Origin: Pseudomonadota bacterium
GTDB lineage: Bacteria > Pseudomonadota > Gammaproteobacteria > Burkholderiales > Burkholderiaceae_C
Assembly (NCBI GenBank): GCA_023394015.1
Contig: JAEXBL010000402.1
Coordinates: forward strand, 1 to 5,228
DNA length: 5,228 bases
Direction: 5' to 3'
Part shown: positions 1 through 5,228 of the stretch, piece after piece
Position numbering within the stretch: position 1 is the first letter of the stretch
How the letters are laid out: each line of letters opens with the position of its first letter
Made by a program: the position numbers and the translations under genes
The notes under the pieces: generated by a model
The model's input: only the letters and a program-made list of their open reading frames with translations
Told to the model about the DNA's origin: nothing
The model's database searches: none

Positions 1-145
1 GCGCCAGGTCGGACGGGTTCACCGGCGCGGCCTCGATCTGCACCAGCACCTCGTCCGGCCGCTCGATGCGGGGCATGGGCACTTCTTCCAGCGCCAGTTC
101 CAGCAGGCCATCGGGGCGGATGAGGGAGGTCAGGCGAAGCGGCAT
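1..145 (-). CDS. MDR-superfamily zinc-type dehydrogenase/quinone oxidoreductase, N-terminal fragment
   Basis: This is the first 48 codons of a gene that continues beyond the left edge of the window. Reading the minus strand from the ATG at 145 gives a protein beginning MPLRLTSLIRPDGLLELALE and reaching an AAPVNPSDLA motif at residues 39-48. That layout is typical of the N-terminal GroES-like domain of medium-chain dehydrogenases/reductases: a short strand, a variable loop, a P-x-P-x-x-x-E-V-L-V-x-I-E-A strand, then the P-x-N-P-S-D turn. The N-P-S-D form is common in zinc-independent quinone/enoyl reductases and in the zinc-binding dehydrogenase family proteins related to enoyl-CoA reductase. 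The visible part is too short to decide cofactor or substrate. The gene starts 48 nt after the stop of the YeiH-like gene on the same strand, so the two may be co-transcribed. No strong Shine-Dalgarno is visible before the ATG, but no other in-frame start lies close upstream. It is a second MDR in this window, distinct from the Qor-like gene at 1481-2452. Confidence 0.85.
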   Translation of the reverse strand, partial: MPLRLTSLIRPDGLLELALEEVPMPRIERPDEVLVQIEAAPVNPSDLA

Positions 146-193
146 GGCGGCATCAACGAGCGATGGGGTCGAACGAAGGCGGTGCGCAGCGGG

Positions 194-1204
194 TCAGGAC
201 AGCCATTGCAGCATCAGGATCACCAGCACGGCCAGGAACACGGTTTCGCCCACCATCAGCAGCACCGGCTTCAGCCCCACGGCGACCAGCTCGCGCAGCT
301 GCGTCTTCATGCCGATGCCGGCCATGGCCGCCACCAGGAACCAGCTGGCCAGGCTGCTGCCGGTGCCGGTGATCAGCGGCGGCAGCCAGCCGGTGCTGTT
401 GATGGCCACCAGCAGGGCGAAGGCCACCGCAAACCAGGGCAGCAGGGGCGGCCGCGGCCCGTCGCGCTGCGTATCGCGGCGGCGCGTGAAGGCCACGGCA
501 AACAGGATCACCGGCAGCAGGCAGGCCACGCGCAGCAGCTTGACCAGGGTGGCCGTGTCACCCACGCCCTGCGACATGCCGTAGCCGGCGCCCACCACCT
601 GCGCCACGTCGTGGATGGTGGCGCCCAGAAACACGCCGGCGGCGCGCTCGTCCATGCCCAGCGCCTGCGCCAGCATGGGGTACAGGATCATGGTCAGCGT
701 GGACAGGGCCGAGACGCCCACCACCGTGAACAGCGTGGCCCGCTCCTTCAGCGGATGGGGCGGCAGCGCCGCCGACAGCGCCAGCGCGGCCGAGGCGCCG
801 CAGATCGCCGTGGCGCCGCCGCTGAGCAGCCCGAACAGCGTGTTGAAGCCCATCAGCCGCGCCACGATCATCGACACGCCGATCGTCAGCACCAGCGACA
901 CCGCCACCACCAGCACCGGCTGCCAGCCCAGCGCCACCACCTGCGACAGGGTGATGCGCAGCCCCAGCAGGGCCACGCCCCAGCGCAGCACCTGCCGCGC
1001 GGTGAAGTCGATGCCGGGCCGGCAAGGCCCCTCACTCGACAGGAAGTTCATCGCCATGCCCAGCATCAGCGCGAACAGCATCACCGGCGCGCCATAGTGC
1101 TGCGACAGGAACGTGGCGGCCGCCGCCACCACCGCGCAGGCCAGCACACCGGGAAAGAGCTGGCGCAGGCGCGCGGGCCACGAGGCGACGGACAAAGTGG
1201 TCAT
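194..1204 (-). CDS. yeiH: YeiH-family (UPF0324) putative sulfate exporter / membrane transporter
   Basis: A 336-residue, very hydrophobic integral inner-membrane protein of the YeiH/UPF0324 family (Pfam Cons_hypoth698), often annotated as putative sulfate exporter. The true substrate of most members is unknown. Evidence is the alternation of about nine to eleven hydrophobic segments (around residues 15-33, 41-55, 71-90, 95-116, 121-147, 157-180, 222-240, 255-270, 285-298, 313-333) and two family motifs: GGATAICGASA at 129-139 and GATIHDVAQVVGAG at 194-207. Both are glycine-rich re-entrant or helix-breaking segments conserved in YeiH proteins. Length matches the usual 330-350 residues, so it appears intact. 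The ATG at 1204 is preceded by no clear Shine-Dalgarno and sits in a small inverted repeat. Upstream is a 276-bp gap separating it from the quinone oxidoreductase gene. Downstream, an MDR gene follows after 48 nt. The family assignment is firm; export of sulfate or sulfite is inference from annotation practice only. Confidence 0.93.
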   Translation of the reverse strand: MTTLSVASWPARLRQLFPGVLACAVVAAAATFLSQHYGAPVMLFALMLGMAMNFLSSEGPCRPGIDFTARQVLRWGVALLGLRITLSQVVALGWQPVLVVAVSLVLTIGVSMIVARLMGFNTLFGLLSGGATAICGASAALALSAALPPHPLKERATLFTVVGVSALSTLTMILYPMLAQALGMDERAAGVFLGATIHDVAQVVGAGYGMSQGVGDTATLVKLLRVACLLPVILFAVAFTRRRDTQRDGPRPPLLPWFAVAFALLVAINSTGWLPPLITGTGSSLASWFLVAAMAGIGMKTQLRELVAVGLKPVLLMVGETVFLAVLVILMLQWLS

Positions 1205-1480
1205 GGTTGTGAGAACCGTGGTGCGCCCGGCGCCACACGCTGCGGGCGGTTGAACAAAGATTCAGCCTGCCGGGCGATGGGGTGCTTGGGGCCCCCATGT
1301 GGCCGCCCGGCAGCGCAGGATGCCACGGCCTGCGGCAGGGACCAGCCATCCGAGCGCTGGCCGGCAATGAGGGAGCCGGCGGCCAGGCCGAGAAGGCTCT
1401 GGAAAACAGTCCGTGGCCGCGGGCCGTGCCGGCTCATCGGCGAGCGCGAGCATGGCCATGGCCAAGCTTCGCTGGCTGGA
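1205..1480. other. 276-bp intergenic region between qor-like and yeiH-like genes
   Basis: This is the only sizeable gap in the window. It is GC-rich and holds a long imperfect hairpin (1267-1313), a weaker hairpin around 1443-1473 just past the qor stop, and an AT-richer island at 1250-1264 containing TGAA-N6-TTCA. That island could be part of a promoter or operator for the yeiH-like gene, but no convincing -35/-10 pair is visible. A 78-codon minus-strand open frame (1437 down to 1201) ends in an ATGA overlap with the yeiH start. It has no Shine-Dalgarno and only about 75% GC at third positions, so it is not called as a gene. The gap probably marks the boundary between two transcription units. 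Confidence 0.6.
1267..1313 (-). terminator. long imperfect hairpin, possible terminator of the upstream operon
   Basis: The arms CTGCCGGGCG (1267-1276) and CGCCCGGCAG (1304-1313) are perfectly complementary over 10 bp. Inside them, ATGGGG (1277-1282) pairs with CCCCAT (1293-1298), leaving a 10-nt loop and a 5-nt bulge at 1299-1303. On the minus strand the stem is followed by GGCTGAATCTTTGTT, a weak T-rich stretch and not a proper U-tract. Its position about 170 nt after the qor stop and 60 nt before the yeiH start suits a terminator or leader structure. The inverted repeat is seen directly; the function is inferred and uncertain. Confidence 0.4.
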
Positions 1481-2452
1481 TCAGGGCACCAGCACCGTGG
1501 AGCCGACGGTCTGGCGCGCCTCGAGGGCGCGGTGCGCCTCGGCGGCATCGGCCAGGGCGAACTCCTGCTTGGGCTCGCTGACGATGCGCCCGGCCAGCAC
1601 GTGGTCGAACAGCTCCTTGGCCATGTCCAGCATGTGGGCGCGCGGGTGGATGTAGTGGATCATGGCCGGGCGCGTCATCCAGATCGAGCCCTTGCGCGCC
1701 AGCAGCTGCGTGTCCACCACCACCTTGCCCGACGAGGTGCCGTTGCTGACCAGCGAGCCGCGCGGCTGCAGGCAGTCGAGCGAATCCATCAGCGTGTCCT
1801 TGCCCACCGAGTCGTAGACCACCGGCACGCCCTTGCCCTCGGTGATCTCGTTGACGCGCTCGACGATGTTCTCGCGCGAGGTGACGATGGTGTGGGCGCA
1901 GCCGTTGGCGCGGGCCAGCTCGGCCTTTTCGTCGGTGCTGACGGTGCCGATCATGGTCACGCCCATGGCCCGGGCCCACTGGCAGGCAATCAGGCCCACG
2001 CCGCCGGCCGCCGCGTGGTAGAGGATGGTTTCGCCACCCTTGAGCGGGTACACCTGACGGAACAGGTACTGCGCCGTCATGCCCTTCATCATCAGCGTGG
2101 CGGCGGTGCGGTCGGAGATGCCGTCGGGCAGCGGAATCAGCACCTCGGCCGGCATCACCCGCACGTCGGAATACGCGCCCTGCGGGCCGATGAGGTAGCC
2201 GACGCGATCACCCGGCTTGAGGTAATCCACGCCTTCGCCCACGGCCTCCACCACGCCCACGGCATCGGAGCCCAGGCCGTTGGGCAGGTCCAGCGGATAG
2301 CGGCCAGTGCGGAAATAAATGTCAATGAAGTTCAGGGCGATGTAGCTGTGGCGCACGCGGGCCTGGCCCGGACCGGGCTCGCCCACCTCGACCTTCTCCA
2401 ACTTCAACACCTCGGGGCCACCGATCTCGTAAAAACGAACTGCCTTGGACAT
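1481..2452 (-). CDS. qor: NADPH:quinone oxidoreductase (zeta-crystallin/Qor type MDR)
   Basis: A complete 323-residue zinc-independent medium-chain reductase, close to the length of E. coli Qor. Proteins of this type transfer hydride from NADPH to quinones or other electron-poor alkenes in the cytosol. The N-terminal GroES-like domain carries the quinone-oxidoreductase signature LNFIDIYFRTGRYP (40-53) and GLGSDAVGVVEAVGEGV (59-75). The Rossmann domain carries HAAAGGVGLIACQWA (146-160), the dinucleotide-binding glycine motif in its typical Qor form, and VVYDSVGKDT (211-220). No cysteine/histidine set for catalytic or structural zinc is seen. Where E. coli Qor, as I remember it, reads NYRE after the second strand of the fold, this protein has TSRE (191-194), so the cofactor pocket may differ slightly. 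The ATG at 2452 has a strong AAGGAGT Shine-Dalgarno 5 nt away. The gene follows the hydrolase stop by 40 nt and is probably the last gene of the BKACE operon. In that setting it may reduce an enone/enoyl intermediate or serve as a general electrophile reductase; this is inference. Confidence 0.95.
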   Translation of the reverse strand: MSKAVRFYEIGGPEVLKLEKVEVGEPGPGQARVRHSYIALNFIDIYFRTGRYPLDLPNGLGSDAVGVVEAVGEGVDYLKPGDRVGYLIGPQGAYSDVRVMPAEVLIPLPDGISDRTAATLMMKGMTAQYLFRQVYPLKGGETILYHAAAGGVGLIACQWARAMGVTMIGTVSTDEKAELARANGCAHTIVTSRENIVERVNEITEGKGVPVVYDSVGKDTLMDSLDCLQPRGSLVSNGTSSGKVVVDTQLLARKGSIWMTRPAMIHYIHPRAHMLDMAKELFDHVLAGRIVSEPKQEFALADAAEAHRALEARQTVGSTVLVP

Positions 2453-2457
2453 GGGGT

Positions 2458-2464
2458 ACTCCTT
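2458..2464 (-). promoter_or_regulatory. Shine-Dalgarno of the qor-like gene
   Basis: The minus strand reads AAGGAGT, ending 5 nt before the ATG at 2452. It is a near-perfect ribosome binding site that fixes this start. It partly overlaps a 10-bp perfect palindrome TTTCTAGAAA at 2463-2472. Confidence 0.8.
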
Positions 2465-2492
2465 TCTAGAAATTCAATGCAAACACAGCGGC

Positions 2493-3083
2493 TCAGCCCT
2501 GGGCCGACAGCCGCTCGATGAAGTCCAGCGCCGGCGGCCAGGGGCCGTAGCCGGACGCGGGGTTCAAATGACCGACGGCGCCCAGATCGACCAGCTCGCT
2601 GCCCCAGTGCTCGGCCAGCTCGGCACAGCGCTCATAGCTGGCCAGCGGGTCGTTCTGGCTGGCGGCGACGATGCTGCGAAACGGCAGGCGCTGGCGCGGC
2701 ACCGGCAGCCAGCCCGCCGCCTGCAGGTCGTCCAGCGTGGGGTAGCCCTCGGGCATCGGGCGCTCAAAGTCGGGCGGCGCGGCCAGCAGCACGCCTTGAA
2801 CCGCCCGCTGCGTGCGCTGTGCCCAGTGGGCCACCATGATGCAGCCGGCGCTGTGCGCCACCAGCACCAGCGGGCCTTGCACTGCCTGGGCCGCCGCCTC
2901 GATGGCGGCCACGCGCTCGGTGCAGTCGATGGCCTCGCGGCCCATCGGCTGCACGCTCGCCACCGGGCGCCCCTGCTCGCGCAGCTGCGCCTCCAGCAGG
3001 GTTTGCCAATGCTCGGGCGTGGCGTCGCGCAGGCCCGGCACCAGCAGAACGGTCACGGAATTTTCAGTAGACACGGCGTTCAT
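2493..3083 (-). CDS. RBBP9/YdeN-family alpha/beta serine hydrolase
   Basis: A small cytosolic alpha/beta hydrolase of 196 residues from the ATG at 3083 (197 if the GTG at 3086 is used), the normal size for the RBBP9/YdeN (Ser_hydrolase, DUF1234-type) family. Numbered from the ATG, the family pattern is complete: oxyanion segment VPGLRDATPEHW (15-26), nucleophile Ser78 in AHSAGC, acid Asp145 in SQNDP (142-146), and His172 in GHLNPASGYG (171-180). There is no signal peptide. Members act on small esters or peptides, but most have no known physiological substrate. The start overlaps the stop of the solute-binding-protein gene: the ATG shares one base with TGA (TGATG), and the GTG would give a 4-nt GTGA overlap. 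Both arrangements imply translational coupling. Only a poorly spaced GGAG precedes the start, which also suggests reliance on ribosomes finishing the upstream gene. Within this operon it could hydrolyse an ester or thioester of the pathway substrate; this is inferred from context only. Confidence 0.92.
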   Translation of the reverse strand: MNAVSTENSVTVLLVPGLRDATPEHWQTLLEAQLREQGRPVASVQPMGREAIDCTERVAAIEAAAQAVQGPLVLVAHSAGCIMVAHWAQRTQRAVQGVLLAAPPDFERPMPEGYPTLDDLQAAGWLPVPRQRLPFRSIVAASQNDPLASYERCAELAEHWGSELVDLGAVGHLNPASGYGPWPPALDFIERLSAQG

Positions 3084-4051
3084 CACTCCATCTTGATGTC
3101 GTAAGTCTTGACGATCTGGCGGTTGCGCTCATATTCCTCGCGCGTGGCGCGCGCCAGGGCCTCGGGCGATTCGCTGATCTGCGGCACGAAGGTGTGCGAC
3201 ACCAGCTTCTCGCGCACCTTGGGCGTGGCGGCCACCTTGCTGATCACCGCGTTCATGCGCTGCACCAGCGCTTCCGGCAGCTTGGACGAGACGATGGCGC
3301 CGGCCCAGTTGGAGAACTCGATTTCCGGATAGCCCTGCTCGGCCATCGTGGGCACGTCCGGCAGTTGCGGCAGGCGCTGCTTGGCGCCCACCCCGAACAT
3401 CTTGATCTTGCCCGCCTTGACCAGCGGATCGGAGGTGACCAGCCCGTCGAACATGATGTCCACCTGGTTGCCCATCAGGTTCTGCAGCGCCGGCGGCGCG
3501 CCCGCAAACGGCACGTGCTGCAGGTTCAGGCCGGCCTTCTTGGCCAGGATGGCCCCCGCATAGTGCGAGCTGGTGCCCGCCGAGTACGAGGCGTAGCTGC
3601 CGCTGCCCTGCTTCTTCAGGTGCGCGATCAAGCCCTTCAGGTCCTTGGCCGGCGTCTGCGGGCTGCCCACCAGCACCATCGTCGAGTACGCCACCTGCGT
3701 GACCGGCCTCACGTCCTTGAGCGGGTCGAAGCGGGTCTTCATCACCAGCGGAATCTCGGTCAGCACGTTGCTCACGGTGAACATCAGCGTCTGCCCGTCG
3801 GCCGGGGCGTTCAGCAGGTTCTGCACCCCGATGGCACCGCCGGCGCCGGGCTTGTTGTCCACGATCACGGTCTGGCCGATCTCGGCGGCGATGCCCTCGG
3901 ACATGACACGCGCCACCACGTCCATGGTGCCGCCGGCGGGCGCCGGCACCACGATGCGCACCGGCTTGTCGGTCCACGCCTGGGCCAGCAGCGGCGTGAC
4001 CGCCAGCAGCGCGACCAGCAGCGGTGGGCGGCGAAAGAAAAATGCTTTCAT
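3083..4051 (-). CDS. Bug/TctC-family periplasmic solute-binding protein (tripartite tricarboxylate transporter type)
   Basis: A 322-residue extracytoplasmic binding protein, full length for the Bug (Bordetella uptake gene) / TctC family. These proteins capture carboxylates and related small organic ions in the periplasm, usually for TctAB-type secondary transporters. Residues 1-25 form a Sec signal peptide: basic KAFFFRRPP start, hydrophobic LLVALLAVTPLL core, and AQA cleavage site before Trp26. The mature protein shows the family landmarks DKPVRIVVPAPAGGTMD (28-44), GQTVIVDNKPGAGGAIG (59-75) and a PADGQTL segment, with the usual TMAEQGYP-like stretch in the second lobe. Asp44 is at the usual position of a ligand-contacting residue. 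The open frame extends upstream through the preceding gene, but the ATG at 4051 is chosen because it begins the signal peptide and has AGGAGA 7 nt upstream. The gene follows the BKACE gene by 41 nt. No membrane subunits are encoded nearby, typical of orphan Bug proteins. Co-expression with BKACE suggests the ligand is the pathway substrate or its precursor. Confidence 0.95.
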   Translation of the reverse strand: MKAFFFRRPPLLVALLAVTPLLAQAWTDKPVRIVVPAPAGGTMDVVARVMSEGIAAEIGQTVIVDNKPGAGGAIGVQNLLNAPADGQTLMFTVSNVLTEIPLVMKTRFDPLKDVRPVTQVAYSTMVLVGSPQTPAKDLKGLIAHLKKQGSGSYASYSAGTSSHYAGAILAKKAGLNLQHVPFAGAPPALQNLMGNQVDIMFDGLVTSDPLVKAGKIKMFGVGAKQRLPQLPDVPTMAEQGYPEIEFSNWAGAIVSSKLPEALVQRMNAVISKVAATPKVREKLVSHTFVPQISESPEALARATREEYERNRQIVKTYDIKME

Positions 4052-4058
4052 CCCGTTG

Positions 4059-4064
4059 TCTCCT
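4059..4064 (-). promoter_or_regulatory. Shine-Dalgarno of the solute-binding-protein gene
   Basis: The minus strand reads AGGAGA 7 nt before the ATG at 4051. This decides the start against the much longer open frame that runs back into the BKACE gene. Confidence 0.8.
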
Positions 4065-4092
4065 GCTTGTGTTTGGTATCGCTCGCGGGCGC

Positions 4093-5151
4093 TCAGGCCG
4101 CCTTGCGCAAGTAGCCTTGCTGGCCGCCGTTGCGGTTGGGCGCAAAGCCGTTGGCGGCCAGCGCCTCGTCGGCGCTGTCGTAGAACTGGCCGATGCGGCA
4201 GATCTCGCGTGCCTGCTGGGCGGTGGCGATGGGGCGGCCGAATTCGCGCGAGATGCGCACCAGCTGCTCGACCTGCTGGACGGTGCCCATCTTGGCCGAG
4301 CGGTCCTGGTTCCACAGGTTGTCCTCGATGCCGCAGCGCACGTGCAGGCCCATGGCGATGCCCATCATGTTGATCGGCAGCACGTTGAGCACCGAGGCCT
4401 CGACGGTGAGCACGGCGCCATCGGGCACGGCGCGCACGAAGTTGGCCAGGCTGTAGATGCTGGGCGCGTCCATGCCGCCGCCAATGGCGACCCAGTTCAT
4501 CACCAGCGGCCCCTTGTAGATGCCGCGGCGAATCAGGCGCTCCACCGACTCGAAGCTGTTGATGTTGTAGCACTGGAAGGCGCTCTGGATGCCCGCCGCG
4601 CTGAGGCGCCGCACGTGCTCCTCGACCCAGCCGGGCTGCGCCGGCACGGTCATCTCCTTGTAGGCGTTGAAGACCTCGGGGTCTTCCATCGACGTGCCCT
4701 TGTAGTCGCGCACATCGAACTGCTCCAGGAAGTTCATTTGCGAGGTGTTCACCGTCACCGTCACCTGGTCGGGCGTCGGCTCCAGCTCGGCCAGCATGTG
4801 GCGCGTGTCGTCGCTCAGCCACTTGGCGGCGGCGCCCTCGGTTTCGGGCGCGAAGCTGATCGAGCCGCCGACCTGGATGATCATCTCGGGCACGGCCTTG
4901 CGCACGCCGGCGATCAGCTCATTGAACATCGACAGGCGCTTGCTGCCCTTGCCGTCCAGCTCACGCACGTGCAGGTGCAGCACCGTGGCGCCGGCGTTGT
5001 AGCAGTCCACCGCCTTCTGGATCTGCTCTTCCATGGTGACCGGGATGTCCTCGGGAAAATCCGAAGGCAGCCACGAGGGCGCATAGGGCGCGGCGGTGAT
5101 GATCAGCGGCGGCTGGTTCTCGGGAAACAGGTGCCCGTCGAGCAAGTTCAT
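4093..5151 (-). CDS. BKACE-family (DUF849) beta-keto acid cleavage enzyme
   Basis: A 352-residue cytosolic TIM-barrel enzyme of the BKACE/DUF849 family, whose founder is Kce, the 3-keto-5-aminohexanoate cleavage enzyme of lysine fermentation. Family members condense a beta-keto acid with acetyl-CoA and release an acyl-CoA plus acetoacetate, using a divalent metal, normally zinc. Visible signatures are HLHVRE with His59 and His61 (metal ligands), QVGGSISF (93-100) with Ser97 probably matching the catalytic serine, and HVRCGIEDNLW near 270-280. In the last motif Arg272, Glu276 and Asp277 match the Arg...Glu-Asp set of Kce (arginine and aspartate catalytic, glutamate a metal ligand). It is longer than the usual 270-310 residues. 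The first strand reads TAAPYAPSW, not the common T-G-A type, so the acidic residue Kce has there is not evident. The ATG at 5151 has AGGAGA 6 nt upstream. It is the first gene of the cluster. Substrates across the family range widely, so the substrate here is unknown. Confidence 0.94.
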   Translation of the reverse strand: MNLLDGHLFPENQPPLIITAAPYAPSWLPSDFPEDIPVTMEEQIQKAVDCYNAGATVLHLHVRELDGKGSKRLSMFNELIAGVRKAVPEMIIQVGGSISFAPETEGAAAKWLSDDTRHMLAELEPTPDQVTVTVNTSQMNFLEQFDVRDYKGTSMEDPEVFNAYKEMTVPAQPGWVEEHVRRLSAAGIQSAFQCYNINSFESVERLIRRGIYKGPLVMNWVAIGGGMDAPSIYSLANFVRAVPDGAVLTVEASVLNVLPINMMGIAMGLHVRCGIEDNLWNQDRSAKMGTVQQVEQLVRISREFGRPIATAQQAREICRIGQFYDSADEALAANGFAPNRNGGQQGYLRKAA

Positions 5152-5157
5152 GGGGGT

Positions 5158-5163
5158 TCTCCT
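5158..5163 (-). promoter_or_regulatory. Shine-Dalgarno of the BKACE gene
   Basis: The minus strand reads AGGAGA followed by 6 nt (AACCCC and one more C at the start side) before the ATG at 5151. This supports that start and the absence of an N-terminal extension. Confidence 0.8.
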
Positions 5164-5180
5164 GACAAAGCGGAAAGAAA

Positions 5181-5213
5181 GGCGTGGCCCCCCCCCCGGG
5201 GGGGGGGGGCGCC
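5181..5213 (-). repeat. C10/G12 homopolymer palindrome with GGCG/CGCC flanks, possible terminator hairpin
   Basis: On the plus strand ten C (5188-5197) run directly into twelve G (5198-5209), bounded by GGCG (5181-5184) and CGCC (5210-5213). The result is an almost pure C/G inverted repeat about 33 bp long. On the minus strand it is followed at once by TTTCTTT (5180-5174), so an RNA made from the right would form a very stable hairpin with a short pyrimidine tail. That would suit a terminator of an upstream gene or a leader structure of the BKACE operon. Homopolymers of this length also change length easily by strand slippage. The exact base count may be unreliable, because such tracts are difficult to sequence and assemble. 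Confidence 0.6.
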
Positions 5214-5228
5214 GCCGGAGTTGTGGGG

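Noticed and set aside
66..584. A 172-codon plus-strand frame near the left edge.
   Set aside because: It is antisense to the 3' part of the yeiH-like gene and the MDR start. It is Ser/Arg/Thr-rich with no domain features.
1262..1465. A 67-codon minus-strand frame starting MAMAMLALADEPARPAA, resembling a short secretion signal.
   Set aside because: The later part is Arg/Pro/Cys-rich without pattern, there is no ribosome binding site, and the start overlaps a GGCCAT tandem repeat that produces the Met-Ala alternation.
1443..1473. A hairpin just after the qor stop, considered as a terminator.
   Set aside because: The stem is broken by two internal loops and no T-rich tail follows on the minus strand.
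2463..2472. A perfect palindrome TTTCTAGAAA upstream of the qor-like gene, considered as an operator.
   Set aside because: It is only 10 bp, inside an operon gap, and overlaps the Shine-Dalgarno. Chance is sufficient explanation without conservation data.
182..2521. A 779-codon open frame on the plus strand.
   Set aside because: It runs antisense across the yeiH-like and qor-like genes. Its translation is dominated by His, Gln, Arg, Gly and Ala with no domain pattern. This is the usual complement-frame shadow of GC-rich genes.
3194..4114. A 306-codon plus-strand open frame opposite the solute-binding-protein gene.
   Set aside because: It is rich in His, Arg, Gln and Leu with no recognisable domain, and it mirrors the codon structure of the real gene on the other strand.
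3129..4145. A 338-codon minus-strand frame overlapping the solute-binding-protein gene.
   Set aside because: It is the plus-one shadow of that gene. The product is Arg/Gly/Ala-rich and low in complexity, whereas the overlapping frame has signal peptide and family motifs.
4052..4822. An upstream extension of the solute-binding-protein frame, giving 579 residues.
   Set aside because: It lies out of frame inside the BKACE gene and has Arg/Gly/Ala-rich nonsense composition. The ATG at 4051 begins a clear signal peptide with its own Shine-Dalgarno.

Overview
The window is GC-rich DNA (roughly two-thirds G+C or more by eye, strong G/C preference at third codon positions). Its gene content includes a Bug/TctC-type periplasmic solute-binding protein, a family hugely expanded in Burkholderiales. 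A betaproteobacterium of the Burkholderiales, plausibly Comamonadaceae-like, is the best guess. This rests on gene families and composition, not on a database match.

All recognisable genes lie on the minus strand, so the window reads from high to low coordinates. At the right edge, 5152-5228 is a leader with a striking C10/G12 palindrome followed (minus strand) by a short T-rich stretch. Next comes a tight four-gene cluster: a beta-keto acid cleavage enzyme (BKACE/DUF849, 4093-5151), a Bug/TctC solute-binding protein with a clear signal peptide (3083-4051), a small RBBP9/YdeN-type serine hydrolase (2493-3083), and a Qor-type NADPH:quinone oxidoreductase (1481-2452). Gaps are 41 nt, a 1-nt (or 4-nt) overlap, and 40 nt, and three of the four genes have good Shine-Dalgarno sequences, so co-transcription is likely. 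A 276-bp GC-rich gap (1205-1480) with a long imperfect hairpin follows. After it come a YeiH-family membrane transporter (194-1204) and, 48 nt further, the start of a second medium-chain dehydrogenase/reductase (MDR) gene that runs off the left edge (1-145).

Working hypothesis: the first four genes form a small catabolic operon. The periplasmic binding protein would capture an organic acid. The BKACE would split a beta-keto acid with acetyl-CoA into an acyl-CoA plus acetoacetate. The hydrolase and the MDR reductase would act on esters or unsaturated/quinone intermediates. No membrane component of the tripartite transporter (TctA/TctB) is present here, and the substrate cannot be read from sequence. 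The YeiH plus second MDR pair may be a separate transcription unit.

No mobile elements, CRISPR arrays, tRNA or rRNA genes were seen. The long open frames on the plus strand are antisense shadows of the GC-rich genes. Nothing here clearly amounts to an undescribed defence or mobile system. The most unusual items are the C/G palindrome, the long BKACE variant with its altered N-terminal motif, and the operon combination.
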